This document shows, one piece after another, positions 27,215 to 35,898 of a DNA stretch of 64,000 bases (position 1 is the first letter of the stretch; each line of letters begins with the position of its first letter). Made by a program: the position numbers and the translations under genes. The stretch is from NCBI RefSeq assembly GCF_014838745.1, contig NZ_JABUXR010000011.1, positions 1-64,000 on the forward strand, in the 5' to 3' direction. The notes below the pieces were generated by a model. It was not told the DNA's origin. It searched no databases and worked only from the letters and a program-made list of their open reading frames with translations. This DNA is from Limosilactobacillus urinaemulieris (GTDB lineage Bacteria; Bacillota; Bacilli; Lactobacillales; Lactobacillaceae).

Positions 27215-27808
27215 TTAGTTTTCATTATCAATCGTTACCTTTTCCATGATAACGTCTTTCTTCGGCTTATCCATACTATCACGCTTAGCCTGACTAATCT
27301 TTTTTACTACATCCATTCCGGTAATTACCTGGCCAAATACGGTATGACGATGATCCAACCACGGAGTACCGCCCACCTCTGCGTAATGATCGATAATTTC
27401 TTGCGGATAACCAACTGCTTTCATTTGTTCAATCATATTAGCTGGAACGTGTTCATTAGAAACAATGAAAAACTGGCTGCCATTCGTGTTGGGACCAGCA
27501 TTAGCCATTGAAACCGCTCCGTTAAAGTTAAACAATTCATCGGAGAATTCATCCTCAAAAGCTTTTCCATAAATACTCTTACCGCCACGACCAGTTCCAG
27601 TTGGGTCGCCACCCTGGATCATAAAATCAGGAATAACCCGATGGAAGATCACTCCATTGTAGTAACCCTTTTCCGCTAGTTGAACAAAATTATCAACCGT
27701 TTTTGGTGCCTGCTCTTTAAATAACTGAACCTTAATTTCACCAAGATTCGTTTTGATTGTCGCTTGTGGCCCCTTTACGGCCTCAAGATTTAGTTGCGGA
27801 TATTGCAT
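27215..27808 (-). CDS. Cyclophilin-type peptidyl-prolyl cis-trans isomerase
   Basis: 197-residue cytoplasmic cyclophilin (no signal peptide). The catalytic Arg is in FHRVIPDFMIQGGDP, and SMANAGPNTNGSQFFI forms the substrate groove. The insert with EDEFSDE and HVPANMIEQMKAVGYPQEI is typical of lactic acid bacteria PpiB. AAGGAGGAAG lies before the ATG. The alcohol dehydrogenase gene ends 19 bases upstream on the same strand, so they may be co-transcribed. Confidence 0.93.
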   Translation of the reverse strand: MQYPQLNLEAVKGPQATIKTNLGEIKVQLFKEQAPKTVDNFVQLAEKGYYNGVIFHRVIPDFMIQGGDPTGTGRGGKSIYGKAFEDEFSDELFNFNGAVSMANAGPNTNGSQFFIVSNEHVPANMIEQMKAVGYPQEIIDHYAEVGGTPWLDHRHTVFGQVITGMDVVKKISQAKRDSMDKPKKDVIMEKVTIDNEN

Positions 27809-27827
27809 CTTGCTTCCTCCTTAATTT

Positions 27828-28871
27828 TTATTCATGACTTATTCTTAGCACACAAGCACCCTTAATGTCACCACGTTTAACATACTTCAATGCATCAAGC
27901 GCCTTTTCAAGCGGGTATTCGGTAACCTCAGGATGAATATTAAGACGATCAGCCAACGTTAAAAACTCTTCTCCATCACGACGCGTATTACTTTCAACAC
28001 TTGTTAATGTTTTTTCATGGAAAAGGTGCTTCTGGTAGTTTAGGGATGGAACGTCTGACATGTGGATTCCTGCCATCGCTAATGTTCCTCCTGGAATCAG
28101 GCTCTCTAAAGCTGGTAAAACGATATCACCTACTGGAGCAAATATAATTGACGAATCTAACGGAACATCTGAAAGATCATATGCTCCCTTAGCAGAAACA
28201 CAGCCAAGTTGAAGGGCAAACTTTCGGGCATCAGCTCCTCGAGTAAAGACATGTACTTCTACTCCTTGAGCCAATGCAATCTGTGCTGTTATGTGTGCAG
28301 AACCACCAAAGCCGTATAACCCAAGGCGACCACCTGCAGGTACATTTGCCCGCTCATAAGCTCGGTAACCAATTATTCCGGCACATAACAATGGCGCTGC
28401 TTCCAAGTCGTTGAATTTTTCGGGGATTCGGTAAGCAAATCCTTCTGGTACAGTAACATACTCAGCGTAGCCCCCATCATGATCCCAGCCGGTATAAACT
28501 GAATGCGGGCAGAGGTTTTCATGACCAGAACGACAGAATTTGCAAACACCGCACGCATGACGGAACCATGGAATCCCAATCCGCTCCCCTAGTTCAAACC
28601 GTTGTGTTTCTGGTCCAAAGGCAACCACTTTACCGACAATTTCATGTCCTGGAGTAACGTGCTCATGATGAACTGGCAAATCACCTTCTGCCACATGCAA
28701 ATCGGTATGACAAACACCACAAGTAAGGACTTTTACCAAGACCTCCCCGCGTTGTGGCTGTGGAACTGGCTTAGTAACAAGCTTTAGTGGAGCGTTTTCA
28801 CCATCAATTGGACCGGGAGTCGTTACTTCCCAAGCCCGCATTGTTTTTGGAATCTCAACTTGATTACTCAT
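27828..28871 (-). CDS. Zinc-dependent alcohol dehydrogenase (AdhP-like)
   Basis: 347-residue medium-chain dehydrogenase. Catalytic zinc ligands are Cys in GVCHTDLH, the His of PGHEIVG and a Cys near AAPLLCAG. The structural zinc site is the four Cys of [15 protein letters not shown]. The nucleotide motif is [10 protein letters not shown]. It is close to the AdhP/zinc-binding dehydrogenases that reduce acetaldehyde or other aldehydes. The start is the ATG at 28871 behind AGAGGT; a TTG two codons upstream is less likely. Confidence 0.9.
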   Translation of the reverse strand: MSNQVEIPKTMRAWEVTTPGPIDGENAPLKLVTKPVPQPQRGEVLVKVLTCGVCHTDLHVAEGDLPVHHEHVTPGHEIVGKVVAFGPETQRFELGERIGIPWFRHACGVCKFCRSGHENLCPHSVYTGWDHDGGYAEYVTVPEGFAYRIPEKFNDLEAAPLLCAGIIGYRAYERANVPAGGRLGLYGFGGSAHITAQIALAQGVEVHVFTRGADARKFALQLGCVSAKGAYDLSDVPLDSSIIFAPVGDIVLPALESLIPGGTLAMAGIHMSDVPSLNYQKHLFHEKTLTSVESNTRRDGEEFLTLADRLNIHPEVTEYPLEKALDALKYVKRGDIKGACVLRISHE

Positions 28872-28950
28872 CTTCAAGACCTCTTTTGATTAGCTTTCTG
28901 TAAACTATTGTAGTCCTTTTTGAACATTTGTGAATTAGCAAACAATAAAA

Positions 28951-30372
28951 TTATTGATACTGTTTAGCAATTTCTGCTGTTAAGGCAATCCATTGTTTTT
29001 GTAACCGATTAGCATTAAAGCCGCTATTGATTGTTTGATCGTCCTGAGCAGCTAATTCTAAACCAGCAGTTCCGCCAATATCATCTACAATCCCCTTACC
29101 GCTGCCATCTAAGACTTTGGGTTCAGTTGGACTTAGTCGATAGCGTCTGATCGGTGTCGTTTTCTCAATTAGAATATTGAATTGCCAAGAATCACCAAAG
29201 TCGTATTCAAGTGTTAACTGATCGCCCTGATGAGCCTCCCCTAACCAGTGGAGCGTGATATTCTCTCCGCCATCAAGGTACGGTAATTGATAATTCTTCT
29301 TGTTTAGTTGAAGGTTATACAGGTGTGATCCGGTTGCACCAAAACTAGCCATAATGAAGTAGCAAAGATCATCAAACCGGGTTTCGCCACTAAACTGAAG
29401 TCGGCGCCACATTGTCGGTTGGTAATCAGTTAATTCAACCTTTATTTGATATTCTGTTTTTCGGTAATGGTGAGCGTGTTTTAACGAAGAACGACGCCGG
29501 GCAAGCTCGGATTCCACGCTATGCAGCATCCTTTCTAGCCGGTAGCCTTCCTTAGCGGGTGTAGCGTTATCAATTGCTTGATTCAATGCCTGACTAGACT
29601 GATCAAAGTCAACATCAGCAAATAAATCTTGCCGCTTAAGGAACCGACCGAATTCCCGAAAGGCTGCTCCCATCCCCCGATACTTTGAAGTAGTTAATCG
29701 TTCACTATTGCGTTTGCCGTAATCATAAACGTAATAGTAAATTATCGAAACATCATCCAGAATTGTCTTCCCGCTTTCTGCAAGGTAAGATAAGTAGTCC
29801 GTTGCGTAATCAGTATCCCGATCGATAATTTGATCACTCTTCCCCATTTGTTCCAGCGATGAACGATAATCCTGAATAATCTCTTCGCTAACTTCTGACT
29901 CGTTCATGACATCATTGAGTGATTCAGAATGGTAAAGATATCGTCGATTATGCTCATTAAGCTTAGGATGTGCAGGAATAGCAAATTTATTAATTACGTA
30001 ATTCTCAAAAAGTTCCGTTGCTGTTTGAACCTCGTTTGTTTTTACATCCTGCAACTTTAAGTTTTTCATCAACGCAAGGGAAATTGCTGGATTGCTGGGA
30101 TCATCATCCCACTGCACAATATCAGGCCGCGTTAACAGGTTTTGAAAAATCTGTAATCGCTGTTGAAGTGCAGGAACAACTGGTCGAACAAACTCAACCT
30201 GTTTCAATTGGGCATCACGAATCATGCGAATTTTAACTCGCGGTACTGGAAGAACTTCTAATAACCGAATTAGTTCACGTTTAAATGTTGACATAAATGC
30301 TCGCGGATCGCTAAATTGCTGAGGGTGACGGACAATTACCGGTAACGATAGAAGATTATTCATTACAATCAT
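28951..30372 (-). CDS. pRiA4b ORF-3-like domain protein, 5' end possibly interrupted
   Basis: 473 residues from the ATG at 30372. The C-terminal part (about 305-440) is a plasmid pRiA4b ORF-3-like domain: YQIKVELTDYQPTMWRRLQF, SFGATGSHLYNL, LEYDFGDSW and a GxGxxDDIGG-type end. The N-terminal 300 residues have no family I can name; the first 50 faintly resemble DUF6933. No ribosome binding site precedes 30372. The same frame continues upstream through one TGA (30397-30399) to ATGs at 30492/30495 with an excellent GAAGGAG, so the true gene may start there and be broken by a nonsense mutation. Function unknown. Confidence 0.65.
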   Translation of the reverse strand: MIVMNNLLSLPVIVRHPQQFSDPRAFMSTFKRELIRLLEVLPVPRVKIRMIRDAQLKQVEFVRPVVPALQQRLQIFQNLLTRPDIVQWDDDPSNPAISLALMKNLKLQDVKTNEVQTATELFENYVINKFAIPAHPKLNEHNRRYLYHSESLNDVMNESEVSEEIIQDYRSSLEQMGKSDQIIDRDTDYATDYLSYLAESGKTILDDVSIIYYYVYDYGKRNSERLTTSKYRGMGAAFREFGRFLKRQDLFADVDFDQSSQALNQAIDNATPAKEGYRLERMLHSVESELARRRSSLKHAHHYRKTEYQIKVELTDYQPTMWRRLQFSGETRFDDLCYFIMASFGATGSHLYNLQLNKKNYQLPYLDGGENITLHWLGEAHQGDQLTLEYDFGDSWQFNILIEKTTPIRRYRLSPTEPKVLDGSGKGIVDDIGGTAGLELAAQDDQTINSGFNANRLQKQWIALTAEIAKQYQ

Positions 30373-30396
30373 AAAGTCGCCGGTTACCCTAATCGA

Positions 30397-30495
30397 TCAG
30401 GCATCGGTGCGCATTAACCGTTGTTCATCAGCTAACCTTGTATTTGCGTGGAGATGCTGAGCAACATTATTTTCAACAGCAATTAACACCATCAT
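30397..30495 (-). other. Short frame in phase with the pRiA4b-domain gene (broken 5' end or leader ORF)
   Basis: A 32-codon frame starts at ATG 30495 or 30492 behind GAAGGAGTG and ends at TGA 30397-30399. It is in phase with the 473-residue frame beginning 27 bases on. Either it is the real N-terminus of that protein, cut by a nonsense mutation, or a translated leader. The residue pattern (HANTRLADEQRLMRTDA, then beyond the stop SIRVTGDFMIVMNN) reads on smoothly and favours the first. Confidence 0.5.
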
Positions 30496-30625
30496 CACTC
30501 CTTCTTCTAAACGGGGTTACTTTAATTCTTTAGCGTCTCTCCAGAAAATCTAGGAACCCCTCTTTAATCTCTTCCGTTTCCTTTATCTCCATTGTGACAG
30601 AATGGCTAAATGAAAACAAATATTC

Positions 30626-30653
30626 TAGACAATCAAGACAAAACTACTACAAT
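30626..30653 (+). promoter_or_regulatory. Promoter of the DUF2252 gene
   Basis: TAGACA, 16-base spacer, TACAAT. It lies 38 bases before the ATG. Confidence 0.55.
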
Positions 30654-30691
30654 AATTAAGAAAACGTGAAATATTAAAAGGAGTAACCAAA

Positions 30692-32098
30692 ATGATTAAT
30701 TCTGGTAAATTAGATATTTTTGATCTCAAAAAAATCAAAATTAATCGAACGGCAAAAGAGTTAGAAGAGGCAGGAAAAGAAAAGCGGGCTAAGGTAAGCT
30801 GCGAAAAGTTAGCCGAATTTATTCCCGTCCACCGAGATCCTATTGCTGCGATTAAGAAAACAGAATCTAAAATGGTTCAGGAACTGCTGCCCCTTCGTCA
30901 TGAACGAATGCTGGCTAGCAAGTTTGCTTTTTTCCGGGGAACAGCAGAACTAATGGAACAAGATCTTAAAGATCAGTACCAAAGCCATATTCCGTTAATT
31001 ATTTGCGGGGATGCTCACGTCAATAATTATGGTTTCTATGCCTCGCCAGAGCGCCAATTAATTTTCGGCCTGAATGATTTTGATGAATCGCGAATTGGCA
31101 ATTGGGAAAGTGATCTTAAACGTCTTCTGGTTAGTGCTCGCTTAGCCGGTGAAGAGAACGGTTTTAGTAACCACCATCTAAATGACGTCCTCCACCTAAT
31201 CACTAAGACCTACCGTCATAGTATTAAGCACAATAATAAGTTAAGCCTCTTTCAACGGTTATACTCTTCATACGAAATCCACGATATGATCACTGCAATT
31301 GACACTTTACATAGCAGCACAAGTCAAATGAACGAAATCCTCAATAAGATTGTCAAAAAAAGCAGTCGAAGCAACTCTGAGCAAATTGTTAAAAAAATGA
31401 CGAGAGTTAACGAAAACGGCCAGTTACGATTTAATGAAAATGCTCCCCGTGCCAAACACATTAATGCAGAAAAATATGCCGAAATTCTTCAGGGATTTAA
31501 CCGCTATCGAGATAATGTTCGTCAAGATATTCGCGTCTTCCTTGGTAATTTCAGTATTACCGATATTATTCGCTACAGCGTTGGTGTTGGTAGTTTTGGA
31601 ACTCGTTGCTACTTGCTCCTCCTCACCGGGAATGAAGGTAGCCACCTAGTTCTTCAGATTAAAGAAGCAATGCCCCTTCGTTATAACCTACTCCGTTTAC
31701 CGACTGCAGAAGCAATCAAAAACGGTGTACTGGCAGGCCGCAGAATCGTGACCGCGCAGCGAACCCTCCAAGCTTCTTCTGACCCATTTCTTGGTAGCAC
31801 ATCATTTGGCGGGCGGAGTTACTATGTTCGTCAGTTCCGTGACATGAAAGAATCAATTAACGTCAGCAAGCTTGATTATGAAAGTTTTAACCTCTACTGT
31901 CAGATCTGTAGCTCGCTGTTAGCAATGGCCCATTTTCAAAGTCCAACTGCCCCAATGATCCGTGGTTACCTAAGAGGGCAGAAGGTATTAGACGACGGTC
32001 TCGTCGAATGGACAAACGCCTATGCCAAACAAGTAGCCATCGATTATGATGATTTTCGGAATAGCTTGCAGGATAATAACGTACTAATAACAAAATAA
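30692..32098 (+). CDS. DUF2252 domain-containing protein
   Basis: 468 residues matching the DUF2252 family throughout: PVHRDPIAAI at the start, MLASKFAFFRGTA, the kinase-like pair GDAHVNNYGFY and FGLNDFDES, then SVGVGSFGTRCYLLLL and the C-terminal AMAHFQSP. The GDAHxxN and DFD motifs resemble the catalytic and metal loops of aminoglycoside phosphotransferase-like kinases, so a small-molecule kinase is suspected, but no substrate is established. AAAAGGAG lies before the ATG. Single gene, ending at an unusual perfect palindrome. Confidence 0.88.
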   Translation: MINSGKLDIFDLKKIKINRTAKELEEAGKEKRAKVSCEKLAEFIPVHRDPIAAIKKTESKMVQELLPLRHERMLASKFAFFRGTAELMEQDLKDQYQSHIPLIICGDAHVNNYGFYASPERQLIFGLNDFDESRIGNWESDLKRLLVSARLAGEENGFSNHHLNDVLHLITKTYRHSIKHNNKLSLFQRLYSSYEIHDMITAIDTLHSSTSQMNEILNKIVKKSSRSNSEQIVKKMTRVNENGQLRFNENAPRAKHINAEKYAEILQGFNRYRDNVRQDIRVFLGNFSITDIIRYSVGVGSFGTRCYLLLLTGNEGSHLVLQIKEAMPLRYNLLRLPTAEAIKNGVLAGRRIVTAQRTLQASSDPFLGSTSFGGRSYYVRQFRDMKESINVSKLDYESFNLYCQICSSLLAMAHFQSPTAPMIRGYLRGQKVLDDGLVEWTNAYAKQVAIDYDDFRNSLQDNNVLITK

Positions 32099-32101
32099 TG
32101 G

Positions 32102-32145
32102 TTTATAAGGAGGTGGTGCAAACGTTTGCACCACCTCCTTATAAA
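32102..32145. repeat. 44-bp perfect palindrome with cre-like centre
   Basis: A fully symmetrical inverted repeat without a loop: TTTATAAGGAGGTGGTGCAA, ACGT, then the complement. Its centre TGCAAACGTTTGCA differs at one position from the LacI/CcpA operator consensus. The left arm contains AAGGAGGTG, the exact Shine-Dalgarno sequence. It lies between the DUF2252 gene and galM. Confidence 0.9.
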
Positions 32146-32172
32146 TATTTGGTAAAATGGAATTTGTAAATA

Positions 32173-32190
32173 TTGAAGCGCTTACTTCAA
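32173..32190 (+). promoter_or_regulatory. LacI-type operator before galM
   Basis: TTGAAG and CTTCAA arms flank CGCTTA, giving the AGCGCT core of LacI/GalR-family operators. It overlaps the end of a possible promoter (TTGGTA at 32149, 16 bases, TATTGA at 32171) and directly precedes the GGAGG of galM. Confidence 0.55.
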
Positions 32191-32206
32191 GGAGGCAAAT
32201 AAAATT

Positions 32207-33244
32207 ATGAATATTACTAAAGTACCGTTTGGAACTTACCAAGACAAACCAGTTACAAAGTATATTTTGACAAATGATTACGGTGTCCAAGCGGGAATCT
32301 TGGACTTTGCTGGACTGTTACAGTCATTTAAGGTGCCAACAAAAGATGGCGGTAAGGCTGATATGATCTTAACTAGTGAAAACCTTGATGAATTTACTAA
32401 CAATGGTTTTTGCACTAACCGTTTAATTGGCCGGGTTGCCGGAAGAATTGCTGATGGTCACTTTGAAATTGATGGCAAAGAATACCAACTTGAACAAAAT
32501 GAAGGAAAGAACACGCTTCATGGTGGGACAAATGGTTTCTACAACTACATTTGGAATGTTGATTCTACTAACGTCACTGATAATGAAGCATCCATTACTT
32601 TAAGTCTCACCCTTACCGAAGAAATGGATACTTTCCCTGGAAAGATTCATGTTACCGCAACCTACACACTAGATAATGACGATAACCTGACCTTGAAGTT
32701 TGGCGCTACCTCTGATGCAGACACTTTGTTTAACCCAACTAACCACACTTATTGGAACATGGCTAAGGCAAGTGCCAAGACGGTTGACCAATTAAAACTC
32801 TATGTCAATTCCAAGAACCACTTAGCCGTTGACGATGGCAAGATCCCAACTGGAGAAAAACTGGCAAACGAAGGAACACCATTTGACTTTAGTACCCCAA
32901 CTCGTCTTGGTGATGCCCTCGAAGAAATGGCATCAACTAAAGAAAACGGGTTTGATGATATTTGGGAAGTTGAACCAAGTCTTACTGAACCGGTGGCTAC
33001 CCTTGAAGATCCCGAAAGCGGTCGTAAGATGACCCTTTACTCAGATCGGAATGCCTTAATCATGTACACCATGAATTCTGATGATCCAGCGGTTTATAAC
33101 CACGGTGAAGTTCACCCACACTTAGGACTTGCAATGGAAGCACAAACTCTTTCAGATGCAGTCCATCATCCCGGATTCGGCGACATTACTCTCCATCCAG
33201 GTGAAGAAAAGGAATATACAATTAAGTGGCACGTAGAATACTAG
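32207..33244 (+). CDS. galM: Aldose 1-epimerase (galactose mutarotase)
   Basis: 345-residue GalM. It interconverts alpha and beta anomers of galactose or other aldoses. The catalytic His and substrate contacts are seen in NRLIGRVAGRIADG, TLHGGTNGFY, NPTNHTYWNM and the catalytic Glu in HLGLAMEAQTLSDAVH. It stands alone, not in a galKTE operon; upstream operator-like sequences suggest sugar control. CAAGGAGG lies before the ATG. Confidence 0.93.
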   Translation: MNITKVPFGTYQDKPVTKYILTNDYGVQAGILDFAGLLQSFKVPTKDGGKADMILTSENLDEFTNNGFCTNRLIGRVAGRIADGHFEIDGKEYQLEQNEGKNTLHGGTNGFYNYIWNVDSTNVTDNEASITLSLTLTEEMDTFPGKIHVTATYTLDNDDNLTLKFGATSDADTLFNPTNHTYWNMAKASAKTVDQLKLYVNSKNHLAVDDGKIPTGEKLANEGTPFDFSTPTRLGDALEEMASTKENGFDDIWEVEPSLTEPVATLEDPESGRKMTLYSDRNALIMYTMNSDDPAVYNHGEVHPHLGLAMEAQTLSDAVHHPGFGDITLHPGEEKEYTIKWHVEY

Positions 33245-33266
33245 ATTTTATAGATCCCTAAAGAAC

Positions 33267-33318
33267 GAGAAGAGAGCATGATAGAAGTCATCAATGATTT
33301 CTATCATGCTCTCTTCTC
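33267..33318. terminator. Long hairpin between convergent galM and dacA
   Basis: 20-base arms (GAGAAGAGAGCATGATAGAA and its exact complement) with a 12-base loop. No T tract follows, so termination would rely on hairpin strength alone. Confidence 0.6.
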
Positions 33319-33383
33319 ATTCTCAATGATTTACTAAGTACACATAGTCTAATTGCAAGGAACTTGATCCCCAGCTTTTTCCT

Positions 33384-34634
33384 TTAAAACCAGCCATTCT
33401 TTTTGACATTATCAGTGGCCTTAACAGGAAGTTGAATTGGAGTCATCCCCGTTGGTTTAAGGGTAACGTAACCAACATGTTGCCCCTTCTTAACCGGAGC
33501 TTTTAGCTGGTGAGTCATTGACCGATCTGCCTGATAAATTTTCAATTTTGCTCCAACCTGATTAAGCGTTGCGTCTTTAGGAAGCCAGATCGTTGTTGAC
33601 TTGGTTATCTCAAGTCCGGTACTATGTTTGTCTTTAGCATGAACAACATGGGCATCCTGAACACTCTTTGATAGCTGACGTAAAGAAGTTAGCTGAACTG
33701 GCTGATAAAGCTCAGTCAATTTCTCATAGAATTTCTGAGCATCCTTTGACTGAGCATTCCAATCGCCCTTAGTATGGAGGGCAACAACGATCACTCGCCG
33801 ACCAGCAAACATCCCTGTTGAAATAATGCATTTTCCGGCAGTATCAGTGTTACCAGTCTTTAGTCCATCAATCGTCCCGTTTTTAGGTGCAAAACCATTT
33901 TCTGGTAACAACGAATTAATATTTACCATCTGATATTCCTGGTTTGCACTAACCCGGAAGTTAGCCATTTTTGTTTTGGTAATCTTAAGCGAATCAGGAT
34001 AAGTTTCAATCAGGTACTTTGAAATCAGTGCCATATCCTTAGCTGAAAATTGATTTTCTGCCGTCTTTTTTACCCCTTTTAGACTGTTCTTTCCTAAATC
34101 ACCATTTGCTAAACCAATCATATTATAAATTTTAGCATCGGTAACACCTGCTTTTTTCGCGACTGCCTGCATTTTTTGATTAAAGGCTGCCGTACTCCCT
34201 GCGTCTGCCAATGCCAGAGCTTCTGCGCTGCCATCAGCCGATACGATCATCATTGACTCGGTTAACTGACGAATAGTGTAGCTCTCACCCGCATTCAGTG
34301 GCACATTAGAGAAGTGCCAATCATTTGCAACCTTAGCAACGGCTGGTGTAATCTTAACTTTCTGGTTCCAACTCAAATGGTGGTTCTTTACATCCTGCTC
34401 GATTACGGCTAGCGTTAATACCTTAGTCAAGGATGCAACCGGGTAAGTTTTATTGGCATTCTTTTGGTATAGAACTTGCCCTGTTTCCACATCAATCGCG
34501 TAAGCTGCCCGCGCATTTAAATTTAACGTTGTTGTATCCGCTGAAACTGTATTAATGACCCCTAAACTAACTACATTTACAGTTAAAATGGCAATTAGAA
34601 ACGCAATTAACGTCCTTTTTAATTTTTTCATCAC
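33384..34634 (-). CDS. dacA: D-alanyl-D-alanine carboxypeptidase (penicillin-binding protein)
   Basis: 416 residues. Signal peptide 1-32 (MKKLKRTLIAFLIAILTVNV to VSA), so it is exported; peptidase S11 domain to about residue 285 and a beta-rich C-terminal domain. It trims the terminal D-Ala of peptidoglycan stem peptides. SxxK is SLTK and the third motif is KTG in GLKTGNTDTAGK. The second motif reads S-A-D instead of the usual S-x-N. The C-terminus ends soon after the second domain, without a clear amphipathic membrane anchor. Single gene. Confidence 0.9.
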   Translation of the reverse strand: MMKKLKRTLIAFLIAILTVNVVSLGVINTVSADTTTLNLNARAAYAIDVETGQVLYQKNANKTYPVASLTKVLTLAVIEQDVKNHHLSWNQKVKITPAVAKVANDWHFSNVPLNAGESYTIRQLTESMMIVSADGSAEALALADAGSTAAFNQKMQAVAKKAGVTDAKIYNMIGLANGDLGKNSLKGVKKTAENQFSAKDMALISKYLIETYPDSLKITKTKMANFRVSANQEYQMVNINSLLPENGFAPKNGTIDGLKTGNTDTAGKCIISTGMFAGRRVIVVALHTKGDWNAQSKDAQKFYEKLTELYQPVQLTSLRQLSKSVQDAHVVHAKDKHSTGLEITKSTTIWLPKDATLNQVGAKLKIYQADRSMTHQLKAPVKKGQHVGYVTLKPTGMTPIQLPVKATDNVKKNGWF

Positions 34635-34834
34635 ACTATCGTTTTCCCTCTCTCAAAAATATCAAACTCAATAATATCGCATTCAGGTGTTAAGAGGATG
34701 ACTTTTTAATAACTTTTATGAAACATTTTCCTAGTTATTAAAATTCTCCTAATAATTAGATGAAAATTCCTCCTTTTTCCCTCAATTACTGGTATGATTA
34801 TCTAATGTTATCAAATTAAAGGAGAGTTTTCACT

Positions 34835-35626
34835 ATGGGTGCATCTCATCGTCGGCTAAACCGTCGTAAAGTTGTCTTGTTTATTCTTATCATTCTTGCT
34901 GCTTTCTGGGGAATACACCATTTTACCGCAACCAGTCCCCGCTTAAAGTCAGCCTGGAATAAGATTATTTTCACCTCAAACAATAACGTTGCTATTGCCG
35001 TTTATTCACCGAAAACTCACCGAACATACTCATCATCTAACGTCCCAAACCATAAATTTCATATGGCAAGTACGGTCAAGGTCAGCATTCTTGCTGGCCT
35101 GATGGTTAAGCAAGATGGTGCCTTATCCTCACACCAGCGTTCATTAGCTAAACAAATGATTGAAGCAAGTGACAATAACTCAACAAGTGAATTATTCGAT
35201 AATCTTGGCGGACAGGAAGGCCTTCAATTCACGTTTAATCAATTTGGGATGAAGGATTCAACGGCGGATTCATCTTGGGGATTGAGTACCACAACGGCTA
35301 AAGACCAGATTAAACTTCTTAATAACATCTTCTACAAATCGAACCTTTTATCCGCAGATTCTCAACAATACATTAGCAGTCTAATGAGTAATGTTGAAAG
35401 TGATCAAATCTGGGGTGTCTCAGCTTCAAGCGATAATTTTGCCTTAAAGAACGGCTGGCTCGAAAATGGTAACGAAAAATGGATCATTAACAGCATTGGC
35501 TATGTTAAGAACAGTAACGGTACTTCCTATACCATCGCCATGTACAGTGATAAGAACCAGTCGATGCAGACCGGAGAAGAGGTTCTCAACCAGCTTGCCC
35601 GCGTTACAAAGCCGATTTTAAATTAA
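34835..35626 (+). CDS. Serine hydrolase, class A beta-lactamase-like
   Basis: 263 residues with an N-terminal membrane anchor (residues 12-30, KVVLFILIILAAFW) and an extracytoplasmic beta-lactamase2-type domain. The three active-site motifs are STVK (79-82), SDN (112-114) and KNG in place of KTG. Proteins of this kind in lactobacilli are not known as resistance genes and are more likely cell-wall related; activity unknown. AAAGGAG lies before the ATG. The gene is followed by a terminator and repeat A1. Confidence 0.85.
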   Translation: MGASHRRLNRRKVVLFILIILAAFWGIHHFTATSPRLKSAWNKIIFTSNNNVAIAVYSPKTHRTYSSSNVPNHKFHMASTVKVSILAGLMVKQDGALSSHQRSLAKQMIEASDNNSTSELFDNLGGQEGLQFTFNQFGMKDSTADSSWGLSTTTAKDQIKLLNNIFYKSNLLSADSQQYISSLMSNVESDQIWGVSASSDNFALKNGWLENGNEKWIINSIGYVKNSNGTSYTIAMYSDKNQSMQTGEEVLNQLARVTKPILN

Positions 35627-35635
35627 ATAATGAAA

Positions 35636-35882
35636 AAATAGAGGGGTGGAAAAAACTTAGCGTTTTTTCCACCCCTCTATATATACTTAGTGATCTCCGA
35701 ACTTAGAGAGTCTAATCGCGGGAATCCAAATAGGCTCACTTCGTATCGTAACTGAGGGACTCGAGCCTAACGCAGCGAAGCAAGCCTATTTGGCTACGAA
35801 CGACTCTGATGATTTCATCATCATTCATCGTTCTAGGTTAGTCAACCGTCCCTCCGAGAAAGTTAATTCCTAGCTTCTTGTT
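35636..35882 (-). repeat. Family 2 structured intergenic repeat, copy A1
   Basis: On the minus strand it starts GAAGCTAGGAATTAACTTTC and includes CGGAGGGACGGTTGACTAAC, ATGATGATGAAATCATCA and GCTTCGCTGCGTTAGGCTCG. It then reaches ATTCCCGCGATTAGACTC and a terminal hairpin GAGGGGTGGAAAAAAC/GTTTTTTCCACCCCTC. Nearly the same sequence recurs at 44372-44588, but A1 has about 30 extra bases that complement the internal GCCAAATAGGCTTGC arm. Confidence 0.85.
35639..35679. terminator. Terminator hairpin in repeat A1
   Basis: TAGAGGGGTGGAAAAAAC pairs with GTTTTTTCCACCCCTCTA. It ends transcription of the beta-lactamase-like gene. Confidence 0.75.
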
Positions 35883-35898
35883 TTTTCAGTCTAAAAAT

